Origin: Acetivibrio straminisolvens JCM 21531
GTDB lineage: Bacteria > Bacillota > Clostridia > Acetivibrionales > Acetivibrionaceae
DNA length: 51,985 nucleotides
NCBI RefSeq assembly: GCF_000521465.1
Contig: NZ_BAVR01000023.1
Location: 1 to 51,985 of the forward strand
Direction: 5' to 3'
In this document: positions 1 through 7,766 of the stretch, piece by piece
Position numbering within the stretch: position 1 is the stretch's first letter
Layout: every line of letters begins with the position of its first letter
Made by a program: the position numbers and the translations under genes
The notes under the pieces: generated by a model
Told to the model about the DNA's origin: nothing
What the model saw: the letters and a program-made list of their open reading frames with translations, nothing else
Databases searched by the model: none

Positions 1-116
1 CAAATTAATATATATAAAGGATTGATATTTTTAAAAAATTATTTTTAATGTATTAAGCTCGTTTATTGTGTGGTAAATAATAAGAAAAGCGTTTTTTTAA
101 AGAGAGGTGTATATAG

Positions 117-785
117 TTGGGCAGTTCTGTTTATTTGACGGCTTTTGCGGAGGGTATACTAACCTTTGTTTCTCCCTGCATATTTCCGATGCTTCCCGCA
201 TACTTTTCATACCTGGCCGGATTTACCGGTAAGGAAGACAAAGACGGGAAGAACAAAAAAAGACTTTTGATAAATTCCCTTGGATTTGTACTGGGGTTTA
301 CGATTGTGTTTACAGTATTGGGGGCTGCAGCTACTTCTTTGGGAGCATTTCTTAAAAGTTACAGAGATGTTTTGAAAATCATAAGCGGAATTGTAATAAT
401 CATTTTTGGACTCAATTTTACCGGAGTACTAAATATAGGCTTTTTAAACAGGGAAAAGAGGTTTGAATACAAGTTTGACAGATTAAGATTCATTGGGTCG
501 GTCATCTTTGGATTTTGCTTTGCATTCGGATGGACGCCCTGCATAAGTTATTTTTTGGCTTCGATTCTGGCTTTGGCCGCAAATTCTTCCACAATGGCAG
601 AGGGATTGCTGCTTCTTGTGGTGTATTCTCTCGGTCTTGGCATACCTTTTATTGTTTCGGCTATGATTTTTGAAAGTATCAAAGAAGCTTTCCAATTTAT
701 AAAATCAAATATGAGGATAATTAATATTATTTCCGGGGTTTTGCTGATACTCTTGGGAGCGGCAATGCTTCTTAATATAATATAA
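117..785 (+). CDS. ccdA: CcdA-type cytochrome c biogenesis / thiol electron transporter
   Basis: Polytopic membrane protein of 222 residues, six predicted membrane segments, that carries reducing equivalents from cytoplasmic thioredoxin to thioredoxin-like proteins outside the membrane. The two redox cysteines of the family are visible: SPCIFPMLPAY near residue 20 in the first segment and GWTPC near residue 140 in the fourth. Length matches the short CcdA family rather than DsbD. The start is a TTG at 117, chosen because an AGAGAGGTG ribosome site ends about 8 bases upstream and the protein begins directly with the first membrane segment. The next gene, a membrane-anchored thioredoxin, starts 22 bases after the stop and is the natural acceptor. 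Function follows from the family; the partner pairing is inferred from order. Confidence 0.93.
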   Translation: MGSSVYLTAFAEGILTFVSPCIFPMLPAYFSYLAGFTGKEDKDGKNKKRLLINSLGFVLGFTIVFTVLGAAATSLGAFLKSYRDVLKIISGIVIIIFGLNFTGVLNIGFLNREKRFEYKFDRLRFIGSVIFGFCFAFGWTPCISYFLASILALAANSSTMAEGLLLLVVYSLGLGIPFIVSAMIFESIKEAFQFIKSNMRIINIISGVLLILLGAAMLLNII

Positions 786-807
786 TTTATTTGAAAGGAA
801 GATAAAT

Positions 808-1413
808 ATGAATATGAAGAAAACAGTAAATATTATAATCTGGGTGGCAGTACTTGCATTTTTGCTAATCGGTGCATATGTTGTATATAACAGAGGCGAT
901 TCGGCAGAAAATATAGGAGATAAAATTTCTGACGATATAAATAAGGATGGAAATGCTAAAGATGAGGATGGCGGTACGGAGCAAGAGAACAAGATAATGG
1001 CACCGGATTTTACCCTAAAAGACCTTGACGGCAATACGGTGAAACTGTCTGATTATAAGGGGAAAATTGTGTTTTTGAATTTCTGGGCATCCTGGTGTGG
1101 CCCTTGCACATCGGAAATGCCTGAGTTTGAAGAGGTGCACAAGGAGTTTTCAAAAGGAGAGGATGCGGTAATTTTGGCAGTAAATCTTACCGACGGCTTC
1201 AGAGAGACCGAGGAGAAGGCAAGGAAATTTATTGCAGATAACGGATATACCATGAAGGTGTTGTTGGATACAACGGGAAGTGTTGCACAAGACTATAGAA
1301 TATACAGTATTCCCACGACCTATGTTATAGACAGGGATGGAAGCATAGTCACCTATATGGAGGGGGCAAGACGGGGAAAGGTGCTCTTGGATATACTTGA
1401 AAAGCTAAAATAA
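808..1413 (+). CDS. TlpA/ResA-like membrane-anchored thiol-disulfide oxidoreductase
   Basis: 201 residues: a single membrane anchor (residues about 6-26), an acidic linker, then an AhpC-TSA/Redoxin-type thioredoxin fold from about residue 60. The active site reads FWASWCGPC, followed by the cis-Pro loop SIPTTYV. Proteins of this type reduce disulfides outside the membrane (for example apocytochrome or sporulation targets) and are re-reduced by CcdA, which is the gene immediately upstream. ATG at 808 with AAAGGAAG before it. The following thioredoxin gene starts 18 bases downstream, so ccdA, this gene and the thioredoxin/reductase genes form one redox operon. The exact client (ResA-, StoA- or general TlpA-like) cannot be told from sequence. 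Confidence 0.92.
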   Translation: MNMKKTVNIIIWVAVLAFLLIGAYVVYNRGDSAENIGDKISDDINKDGNAKDEDGGTEQENKIMAPDFTLKDLDGNTVKLSDYKGKIVFLNFWASWCGPCTSEMPEFEEVHKEFSKGEDAVILAVNLTDGFRETEEKARKFIADNGYTMKVLLDTTGSVAQDYRIYSIPTTYVIDRDGSIVTYMEGARRGKVLLDILEKLK

Positions 1414-1431
1414 TGTTCGGGAGGCTATAGC

Positions 1432-2707
1432 ATGGAGGATATAATAGTTAAATCAACGGTGGAAAGTTTTGAAGAGGATGTATTGAAAAGTAATGTTCCT
1501 GCAGCTGTCCTATTCTATACCGAAGGCTGCCCTGTTTGCGATTCTTTTATTCCGATATTTGAGAGGACAGCACAAAAATACAGCAAACACATGAAGTTTG
1601 TTAAGATTTATCGCCAGCAGAACCGCCAGTTGGGAGAAAGTTTGAAAGTAAAGAGCAGCCCTACGGTTCTTTTCTACAAAGACGGCAAAGAGGTTTGCAC
1701 CCGATTGAACGGCTACATAAGCAACCCGGAGTTATTGCAGCCATAGAGAGGGTTATTGGGGATGTTTGCAAAGATGAACAGAGGGAAAAGATATATTGTG
1801 ATTTCCTGATAATGGGCGGCGGCCCGGCAGGTCTAACTGCAGCAATTTATGCGGCCAGAGCGAAGCTTCATACTGTGGTTGTGGATGAAGGACTCATTGG
1901 AGGACAGGTGGCTACGACTTTCCACGTTGCAAATTACCCCGGCACCAACGGTGTGGTAAGGGGTGTTGACCTGATGGAAAATATGAAAAAGCAGGCGCTG
2001 GACTTTGGTGCCCATATTGACGACCTCAAGGAAATATCCGATATAAATTTGGAAGGAAAGGAAAAACTCATTACAACTAAAAATACGGACTATTATGCAA
2101 AGGCTGTGCTGATAGCAACCGGTGCGGCTCCAAGAAGGCTTCCGGCTGAGGGAGAAAAGGAGTTTAGAGGAAGGGGCGTACATTATTGTGCCACATGTGA
2201 TGGAGCGATGTACTTTGATGCAAATGTTATTGTAGTCGGAGGAGGAGAATCTGCTGCCCAAGAGGCTGTATTTCTGACTCGATATGCCAAGCATGTTACA
2301 ATAGTGAACAGGCATGATTATTTCAAAGCGTCAAAGACAGCCCTGGACGAAGTGCTCAACAATCCGAATATTAGTGTTATATGGGATTCTGAGGTGCGAA
2401 AAATTAACGGAGATAATTTCGTAAAAAGTGTTACCGTTGAAAATACAAAAACAGGAAAGATTGAAGAAATAGAGGCGGATGGTGTTTTTGTTTATATAGG
2501 TACTTTGCCTAAGACAGACCTTTTGCCGGCAAAGTTGCGATGAATGAACAGGGATATATTCTGACAAATGAGGATATGGCAACGAACATTCCGGGGGTTT
2601 TTGCCGCCGGAGACGTTAGGGAGAAAAAAATCCGTCAGATTGCTACTGCCGTTGGAGATGGAGCAATCGCAGGAATTATGGCGGAAAGATATATTAATGG
2701 AAAGTAG
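1432..2707 (+). CDS. Thioredoxin-thioredoxin reductase fusion (two frameshifts in this sequence)
   Basis: About 425 residues once repaired. Residues 1-95 are a thioredoxin domain with an unusual CPVC active site (TEGCPVC) and the cis-Pro segment SSPTVLFY. They run into a full thioredoxin reductase: FAD motif GGGPAGL, redox centre CATC, NAD(P)-type GGGESAAQEA, C-terminal FAD motif AAGDVREKKIRQIATAVGDGA. The reading frame breaks near 1731 and near 2528. Adding one G at each point restores NPE-VIAAIER and LLP-GKVAMNEQGY, the latter typical of TrxB, so I read one gene ending at 2707 rather than three ORFs. The pyridine-nucleotide 2' phosphate motif expected as HRRxxxR is NRHDYFK here, so NADPH preference is doubtful. 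Such fusions are rare but known. It is the cytoplasmic electron source for the upstream CcdA/TlpA genes (inference). Confidence 0.85.
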
Positions 2708-2821
2708 TAAATCAAAAAAAGCCTACAAAATATATTGGAAAAATAAGAAATACAATATAAAATATAAAATAGCAAAATGATAAATCACAATAATGTTGGA
2801 TAAAAATGGGGGAAAATACTT

Positions 2822-3714
2822 ATGTATGATGTGATAATAATAGGAAAAGGACCCGCAGGGATTTCCGCTTCACTGTATACGGTAAGGGCAAACCTTAAAA
2901 CATTGGTTATAGGCAAGGGTGACAGTGCTCTCATAAAGGCGGAGAAAATAGAGAATTACTATGGATTTTCAGAGGTAATAAGCGGAGAAAAGCTTTTGAA
3001 AGAAGGCGAAAAACAGGCATCAAGGTTGGGGGCTGAGATAATTGACAGTGAAGTAATCAGTATTGAAAAGAATGAATTTTTCGAAGTTTTGACCTCCGAC
3101 AATCGGTATAGGGCAAAGCTGTTCTTATAGCTACCGGCCAACCTCAAAAGAAGCTAAGAATAGAGAATCTGGAGGACTTTGAAGGGAGAGGGGTAAGTTA
3201 TTGTACTACCTGTGACGGATTTTTCTACAACAACCTCAAGGTGGGAGTTGTGGGAGCCGGAGACTATGTGGTGCATGAAGCTATGGAACTTCTTTCTTTT
3301 ACAAAGGATATAACAATATATACCGACGGCAAGGAGCTTCAGGTATCCGAAAAGTTTGCCGAGGCAGCAAAAAAATTTAATATTAATTCAAAGGCTATAT
3401 ACAGGATTGACGGAAATGAATTTCTCCAAAAGATTTTCTTCAAGGATGGTACCAGCGAAGATATTGACGGATTGTTTATAGCATATGAAAGTCCTTCCAG
3501 CGTTGATTTTGCAAGAAAGCTGGGGATAATTGTTGAAGGAAACGCCGTAGTGGTTGACAAGAACCAGCAGACAAACCTTGAAGGGCTGTTTGCGGCGGGA
3601 GATTGTACCGGCGGCTTTAAACAGATAGCAACAGCTGTGGGACAGGGAGCTCTTGCTGGAAAGAGAATGGTTGAATATGTAAATAGTTTGCGAATTGAGA
3701 AAAGCGCTCTTTGA
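2822..3714 (+). CDS. Thioredoxin-reductase-like flavoprotein (one frameshift)
   Basis: About 298 residues after repair, the usual length of a low-molecular-weight thioredoxin reductase. Visible are the FAD dinucleotide motif GKGPAGIS at residue 8, the redox-active CTTC near residue 135, and the C-terminal AAGDCTGGFKQIATAVGQGA. The frame is lost near 3118; adding one G turns AKLFL-stop into AKAVLIATGQ, the normal family sequence. The second nucleotide-binding segment is aberrant: GAGDYVVHEA instead of GGGNSAAEEA, and there is no HRRxxxR. This resembles clostridial reductases that use ferredoxin (FFTR) or an unknown donor (DFTR) instead of NADPH, a family-level inference. ATG at 2822 has a GGGG run 10 bases upstream. 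It closes the redox cluster. Confidence 0.85.
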
Positions 3715-3814
3715 TTACGGAACCAAAATGGCATAATCTGGATGGTTGATTTTGAAGTTTACATATGATAATATAGTTATATAAGGTATTTTATGTGAAA
3801 GGACGGATAAGACT

Positions 3815-3916
3815 ATGGGTGTGAAAAGTATACAAAAACATATTTTTAAACGGCACCTGTATGTTGATTTCCTCAAACATAGTACCTTGAGCAAAACTAT
3901 GTCTATGACCCTGTGA
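3815..3916 (+). CDS. Possible 33-residue small protein or leader peptide
   Basis: A short ORF with a good ribosome site (GAAAGGACGG about 6 bases or more upstream) and a basic sequence starting MGVKSIQKHIFK. Its stop codon TGA lies inside the left arm of the intrinsic terminator at 3908-3931. That arrangement would let a translating ribosome melt the terminator, as in leader-peptide attenuation, and the next gene (ykuK, start 3987) lies just downstream. I do not recognise the peptide and cannot show it is translated. Confidence 0.35.
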   Translation: MGVKSIQKHIFKRHLYVDFLKHSTLSKTMSMTL

Positions 3917-3935
3917 CTTTGTCACTGGGTTTTTT
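3908..3935 (+). terminator. Intrinsic terminator or attenuator
   Basis: Arms ACCCTGTGAC (3908-3917) and GTCACTGGGT (3921-3930) pair with one mismatch and are followed by six T's. It sits after the redox cluster and before ykuK, overlapping the end of a 33-codon ORF. Confidence 0.75.
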
Positions 3936-3986
3936 ATATTATCAAAAAGCTTGCGGTTTAAGCTTTATAGGGATGGAGGGAGAGAT

Positions 3987-4535
3987 ATGCTGTCAGGCAA
4001 CGCTGTAGAATTCGATGAAAATAGTATTTTCCGCAGTCTCGGCAAAGGTAACGTTACTTTCAAAGAAGCTTTTGAGGAAATTATAAAGTTTATTAAGGCA
4101 GATACCAATAGTTCATATAGAATTTCTATAGGAACTGATTCCCATGTGGCAAACGGTACTCTTTTTGTCACATGCATTCATGTTCACAGGGTTGGAAAAG
4201 GAGCTATTGGGTTTCTTCACAAAAGTCTGATGGCAAGACCTATAAAGAACCTTCGGGAAAAAATCTATATGGAAACATGCATAAGCCTCCAATTGGCATA
4301 TTTGTTTGACCAAGAGAAGATAGACCATATATATAAAGCTTTGGGGAATGACGGACAATCCTCTATCAAAGGTGTAACTTTTGAATTCCATATTGATATA
4401 GGTAAAAAAGGAGAGACAAAAGCACTCATAAATGAAATGGTAGGCATGGTAAGCGGACTTAACTTTATTCCTAAAATAAAGCCGGATAGCTATTGTGCCA
4501 GTTGCTTTGCAGACAGGTATACCAAGGCTATATAA
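3987..4535 (+). CDS. ykuK: YkuK-family (DUF458) RNase H-like protein
   Basis: 182 residues. The segment ISIGTDSHVANG carries the first acidic residue of an RNase H fold. The whole length fits the YkuK/DUF458 family of Bacillus and Clostridium, whose biochemical role is not settled. The ATG at 3987 is preferred over an in-frame TTG at 3951 because GGATGGAGGGAGAG lies directly upstream. An AT-rich bidirectional terminator follows at 4572. No partner genes are evident; the family assignment is firm, the activity is not. Confidence 0.8.
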   Translation: MLSGNAVEFDENSIFRSLGKGNVTFKEAFEEIIKFIKADTNSSYRISIGTDSHVANGTLFVTCIHVHRVGKGAIGFLHKSLMARPIKNLREKIYMETCISLQLAYLFDQEKIDHIYKALGNDGQSSIKGVTFEFHIDIGKKGETKALINEMVGMVSGLNFIPKIKPDSYCASCFADRYTKAI

Positions 4536-4571
4536 TTTTCATTAAAAATATAATCCAAATGATAAAAAACT

Positions 4572-4607
4572 ATTGGCATTATAGATGTATATAATGTCAA
4601 TTTTTTA
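4572..4607 (+). terminator. Intrinsic terminator after ykuK
   Basis: ATTGGCATTATA (4572-4583) pairs with TATAATGTCAAT (4590-4601) with a single G-T pair, followed by a T-run and preceded by an A-run, so it could act in both directions. Confidence 0.7.
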
Positions 4608-4649
4608 TGTTCTTGAGATTGAAAGTTTCTAGAAAGGATGATAAAGTAA

Positions 4650-4745
4650 ATGTTAAAAAGATATTATTTCCAGAATGTTTGGCGAAAATATACCGTAGAA
4701 TTTGAAGAACTGTTGCCAAAAACAATGCAAAATGAGAAAGGATGA
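4650..4745 (+). CDS. Possible 31-residue ORF upstream of and overlapping deoC
   Basis: ATG at 4650 has an AGAAAGGATG ribosome site 10 bases upstream. The peptide begins MLKRYYFQNVWRKYTVEF, which is aromatic and basic, and its stop overlaps the deoC start region. The deoC ATG itself has no clear ribosome site, so this ORF could deliver ribosomes to it by coupling. Loss of two G's near 4740 could instead join it to deoC. No homologue recognised. Confidence 0.3.
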   Translation: MLKRYYFQNVWRKYTVEFEELLPKTMQNEKG

Positions 4746-5415
4746 AGGTCTTTTGGATAAAAATACAGTAATTTCAATGATTGATCATGCCGTTTTGAAG
4801 CCTGATGCCACAGATGCCGATGTCTTAAGAGAATGTGAGATTGCAGTAAAATACGGTGTTGCTTCAGTTTGTGTCAAGCCGTGCCATGTAGCATTGGCCA
4901 GGGAAGCATTAAAGGGCTCAAAGGTAAAAGTAAGTACTGTCATAGGTTTTCCCCACGGCTCAGCAACAACAGCCTGCAAGGTTTTTGAGGCGGTGGAAGC
5001 CATGGAAAATGGAGCGGAAGAGCTGGACATGGTAATAAATATCGGTAAGCTTTTGGCAGAGGACTATTACTATGTAAGGGATGATATTAAAGGCGTTGTT
5101 TCTGTTGCCCATGAAAAAGGGGTCATAGTAAAGGTGATTATTGAGACAGCTCTTCTTGATCTCATTCAAAAAGTGCAGGCATGCAAACTTGCAGAAGAGG
5201 CAGGGGCGGATTTTGTGAAGACTTCTACCGGATTTAACGGTAGAGGAGCAGCTTTGGAAGACATCTGTATTATGAGGGGAGCTGTAGGTCCGAATATGAA
5301 GATAAAAGCATCGGGGGGAATTAAAACCTTTGAACAGGCAGTAGAGTTTATAAATGCGGGATGCGAAAGGCTTGGTACAAGTTCTACTGTCGCTATTTTT
5401 GAGGAAGCTGGATAA
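4732..5415 (+). CDS. deoC: Deoxyribose-phosphate aldolase
   Basis: Class I aldolase that splits 2-deoxyribose-5-phosphate into glyceraldehyde-3-phosphate and acetaldehyde in deoxynucleoside breakdown. Signatures: MIDHAVLKPDAT near the N-terminus, VIGFPHGS, VKVIIETALL with the Schiff-base region, GADFVKTSTGF carrying the catalytic lysine, and the phosphate-binding IKASGGI and GTSSTVAIF. Length of about 227 residues fits the family. The in-frame TTG at 4702 would add a cysteine-rich KNCCQKQC stretch not seen in the family, so I take ATG 4732, although its ribosome site is weak. No other nucleoside catabolism gene is adjacent. Confidence 0.93.
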   Translation: MRKDEGLLDKNTVISMIDHAVLKPDATDADVLRECEIAVKYGVASVCVKPCHVALAREALKGSKVKVSTVIGFPHGSATTACKVFEAVEAMENGAEELDMVINIGKLLAEDYYYVRDDIKGVVSVAHEKGVIVKVIIETALLDLIQKVQACKLAEEAGADFVKTSTGFNGRGAALEDICIMRGAVGPNMKIKASGGIKTFEQAVEFINAGCERLGTSSTVAIFEEAG

Positions 5416-5497
5416 GATTTTATTTGGATAAGAATACTGGAAGTCTAACCGGCATAAAAATATCCTATAAAGAATTTATAGTGAGGTGTCCGGTTAA

Positions 5498-6393
5498 ATG
5501 CGAAGACTTTTATCTATTATTACTGTCTGCATCATGATATTATCCTTTTGTGTAGGTTGTTCAGATACTAACAAATTTGGATTGGGAGATAATGAAGATG
5601 CATATGTTGCCAGCAGTATTGTACTAAGTGAGGACGATGCACAGCAAATCGCCGACAAATCACCAATACGCCTTTATTTTGCAAATGAGGATAATTCTAA
5701 ACTAAAGCTGGAGATAAGATATATACCGGTTAGCGAAACTACCAAAAGCGTAAATCATCTTGCGGAAATAATTGTCAATGAATTGATTAAAGGACCCAAG
5801 GTTGCCGGAATGAAGCCCACAATACCGGAAGGTGCCAAGCTTCGCTCGGGAATAAAGATTGAAGGTGATGTTGCCATTGTTGATTTTACAAAAGAGTTTA
5901 GAGACAATCACCCGGGAGGGAAAGCAGAAGAGAGAATGACAATTTATTCCATTGTAAACTCATTGACAGAGCTTAAGGAGATAAGCAAGGTTAAGTTTTT
6001 GATAGAGGGAAAGTCATCTGCCGACTTCAAAGGAAATTTCAGATTCAATACTGAGTTTCCGAGAAGTGCACAGCTTATAAGCAACAAGGCGGAACCGACG
6101 GGAACAGTAAACAGCAATAAGGATGCCGCGGACAAAAAGATGAATCATCTTCCGGCAGCAAGGATGCGACTGGTGCCAGCAGTAAAACCGAAAGCATAGA
6201 AACAGGTGCACAAGCAGCAGATGAAGAAGAGGTTTTTGTTGACGATTCTGAGGATAGCAGTGCACAGGAGACCTATGAGGAAATCCCGGACGATGAAAAA
6301 TGGCAGGAAACCTACGATGAAGCTTCCGATGGAGAAGCTAAGGAGACCTTTAGTGACGAATTTGAAGAAACATACATAGAATATCTTGAATAG
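5498..6393 (+). CDS. GerMN-domain lipoprotein (one frameshift)
   Basis: A lipoprotein of about 298 residues after repair. Lipobox FCVGC puts the acylated cysteine at residue 21. A GerMN (sporulation/germination) domain spans about residues 60-195 (PIRLYFANEDNSKLKLEIRY and downstream ELIKGP). The frame breaks near 6139; adding one G (AAAAAGATG to AAAAAGGATG) replaces a nonsense basic tail with about 85 residues rich in Glu, Asp, Ser and Thr ending EETYIEYLE. A GAGGTG site precedes ATG 5498. GerM-type proteins act at the cell surface during spore formation and germination; the acidic tail is unusual and its role unknown. Confidence 0.82.
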
Positions 6394-6431
6394 TCAAGGT
6401 TTATTCAAAACGTTATTCAAAGGATGCTGCA

Positions 6432-6647
6432 TTAGTGATGGCAGCATCCTCCGCATTTATGAATATTGGGACATTCTCCACCTTCGGATTTTCTGGATTG
6501 TATAATATTTACGCTTTTAAAGACGGCCTCAAGCTCATTGCAGCCGCATTTGGGACATTTAATCAGTTTTTCGGCCCGTTCGCTCATTTTTGCCATTACA
6601 TTGAACTCATGTCCGCATTTTGAGCACTTCAAATCGTAAAAAGGCAT
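6432..6647 (-). CDS. FmdB-family zinc ribbon protein
   Basis: 71 residues with two CxxC pairs in a zinc ribbon (KCSKCGHEF and KCPKCGCNE) typical of the FmdB putative regulatory protein family, plus a Cys/His-rich tail (CGGCCHH) that may add a metal site. Starts at ATG 6647 reading leftward, with an AAACGGAGGAG ribosome site. It is convergent with the GerMN gene. Molecular function unknown for the family. Confidence 0.85.
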   Translation of the reverse strand: MPFYDLKCSKCGHEFNVMAKMSERAEKLIKCPKCGCNELEAVFKSVNIIQSRKSEGGECPNIHKCGGCCHH

Positions 6648-6830
6648 TATAATCTCCTCCGTTTACTTTTTTATAATTAAATATATTATACTATAAAATT
6701 CAATTAACAAAGTATAGCATTTCTATTGACCTTTTGTTATAATAGTGAAGTCAAAAAACAAAAGTCTATGCTTTATTTTAAAGGGTCTTAGCAAATTTGA
6801 TTTAGTTTTTTTAAATAGGGGGAATAAAAG

Positions 6831-7586
6831 ATGAGTGTTAGTGGAGTGTTAAGAAGATATTTTGCTTTGCTTCTTGACTCGCTTATACTTGCAGGGTTAT
6901 ATTTTGGACTGATAATGGCTTTGGATATATTGGGCATAGGAATCTCTCTTGACGTAATTATTGAAAGATCAATTAATATATCTCAAGGAAGATTTAATAT
7001 AAATTCTGATCTTTTTAATGGATATTATTACTTTTGGTTTTTGATGTTATTCCTGATATATGAAATCGGTTTTGTGGCTTCAGGCTTATCTGCCACCCCG
7101 GGAAAGCTAATCCTTGGTATTGAAGTTGTCAGTGATAGCAAGAGCAGCATTGTCAAGGTGATTTTAAGAGCACTGGTTAAACTTCCGGCTGTGGTGGTAC
7201 CTCCAATTTCAATTATTTATATTGTTATAGCGTTAGTTAGTGGAAAGAGGCAGTCATTACATGATAAAGTTGCCAAGACATATGTAGTTTACAAGAAGAC
7301 AAGCAAAAATTATTCAAATAAAATAAATACTCAAGAGTTGTTTGAAGAAATGAAAAGAAGAGGACTTAGAACTTACAGTGAGCAGTTGGCATTAGCAGAA
7401 GAGCTCTATGGCACAAGCAGAAAGAAATCCAAGAAATCCGGTTCATATGGGTGGATAGGTTTGGTGTTGCTGATCGTTGCATTTATTTTTCTTGGAATTT
7501 TTTATACAAAAGTATATTCGAAAATTCAAATTGAAGTTCAAAGACAGTACATAGAAAATATGATATGGAGGCAGCAGCTTAAGTAG
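6831..7586 (+). CDS. RDD-family membrane protein
   Basis: 251 residues. The RDD domain (about residues 5-155) begins RRYFALLLDSLIL and contains the conserved SATPGKLILGIEV, with three to four membrane segments. A charged cytoplasmic stretch follows, then a last membrane segment near residues 208-226 and a short tail. Some RDD proteins are proposed Na+/H+ exchangers, but most are uncharacterised. GGGGGAATAAAAG precedes the ATG. It lies upstream of mgtE but separated from it by a small leader ORF, so a functional link is only suggested. Confidence 0.8.
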   Translation: MSVSGVLRRYFALLLDSLILAGLYFGLIMALDILGIGISLDVIIERSINISQGRFNINSDLFNGYYYFWFLMLFLIYEIGFVASGLSATPGKLILGIEVVSDSKSSIVKVILRALVKLPAVVVPPISIIYIVIALVSGKRQSLHDKVAKTYVVYKKTSKNYSNKINTQELFEEMKRRGLRTYSEQLALAEELYGTSRKKSKKSGSYGWIGLVLLIVAFIFLGIFYTKVYSKIQIEVQRQYIENMIWRQQLK

Positions 7587-7662
7587 CCAATCATTTGACA
7601 AGGCAAAATTAATTAATATATTAGCTTAGAGAGGGCAGAATATTTTTAAGGAGGTGGTAGTT

Positions 7663-7752
7663 GTGGATTCTGAGCCGTTACCCTGTTGTTTTACTAAAAA
7701 ATATAATATGTTTGGAGCCATAGCTACCAATCTGGTGGTGTGGCTCTATTAA
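7663..7752 (+). CDS. 29-codon leader ORF in front of mgtE
   Basis: GTG at 7663 follows a very strong ribosome site (AAGGAGGTGG, 7648-7657). The encoded peptide starts MDSEPLPCCFTKKYN and ends in a hydrophobic stretch, ATNLVVWLY. It stops 14 bases before the mgtE ATG, and its last third lies over an inverted repeat (GAGCCA at 7714 with TGGCTC at 7741). Either a leader peptide controlling mgtE or a small membrane peptide; the placement and ribosome site are what I can see, the role is inference. Confidence 0.45.
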   Translation: MDSEPLPCCFTKKYNMFGAIATNLVVWLY

Positions 7753-7766
7753 AGGAGGGCTGCACA

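Noticed and set aside
2568..2780. Separate 70-residue ORF after the reductase
   Set aside because: Wrong frame; the true C-terminus (AAGDV, ATAVGDGA) is in another frame and ends at 2707.
7587..7766. M-box (ykoK) magnesium riboswitch before mgtE
   Set aside because: The conserved core and length are not present; only a leader ORF and a short hairpin are.
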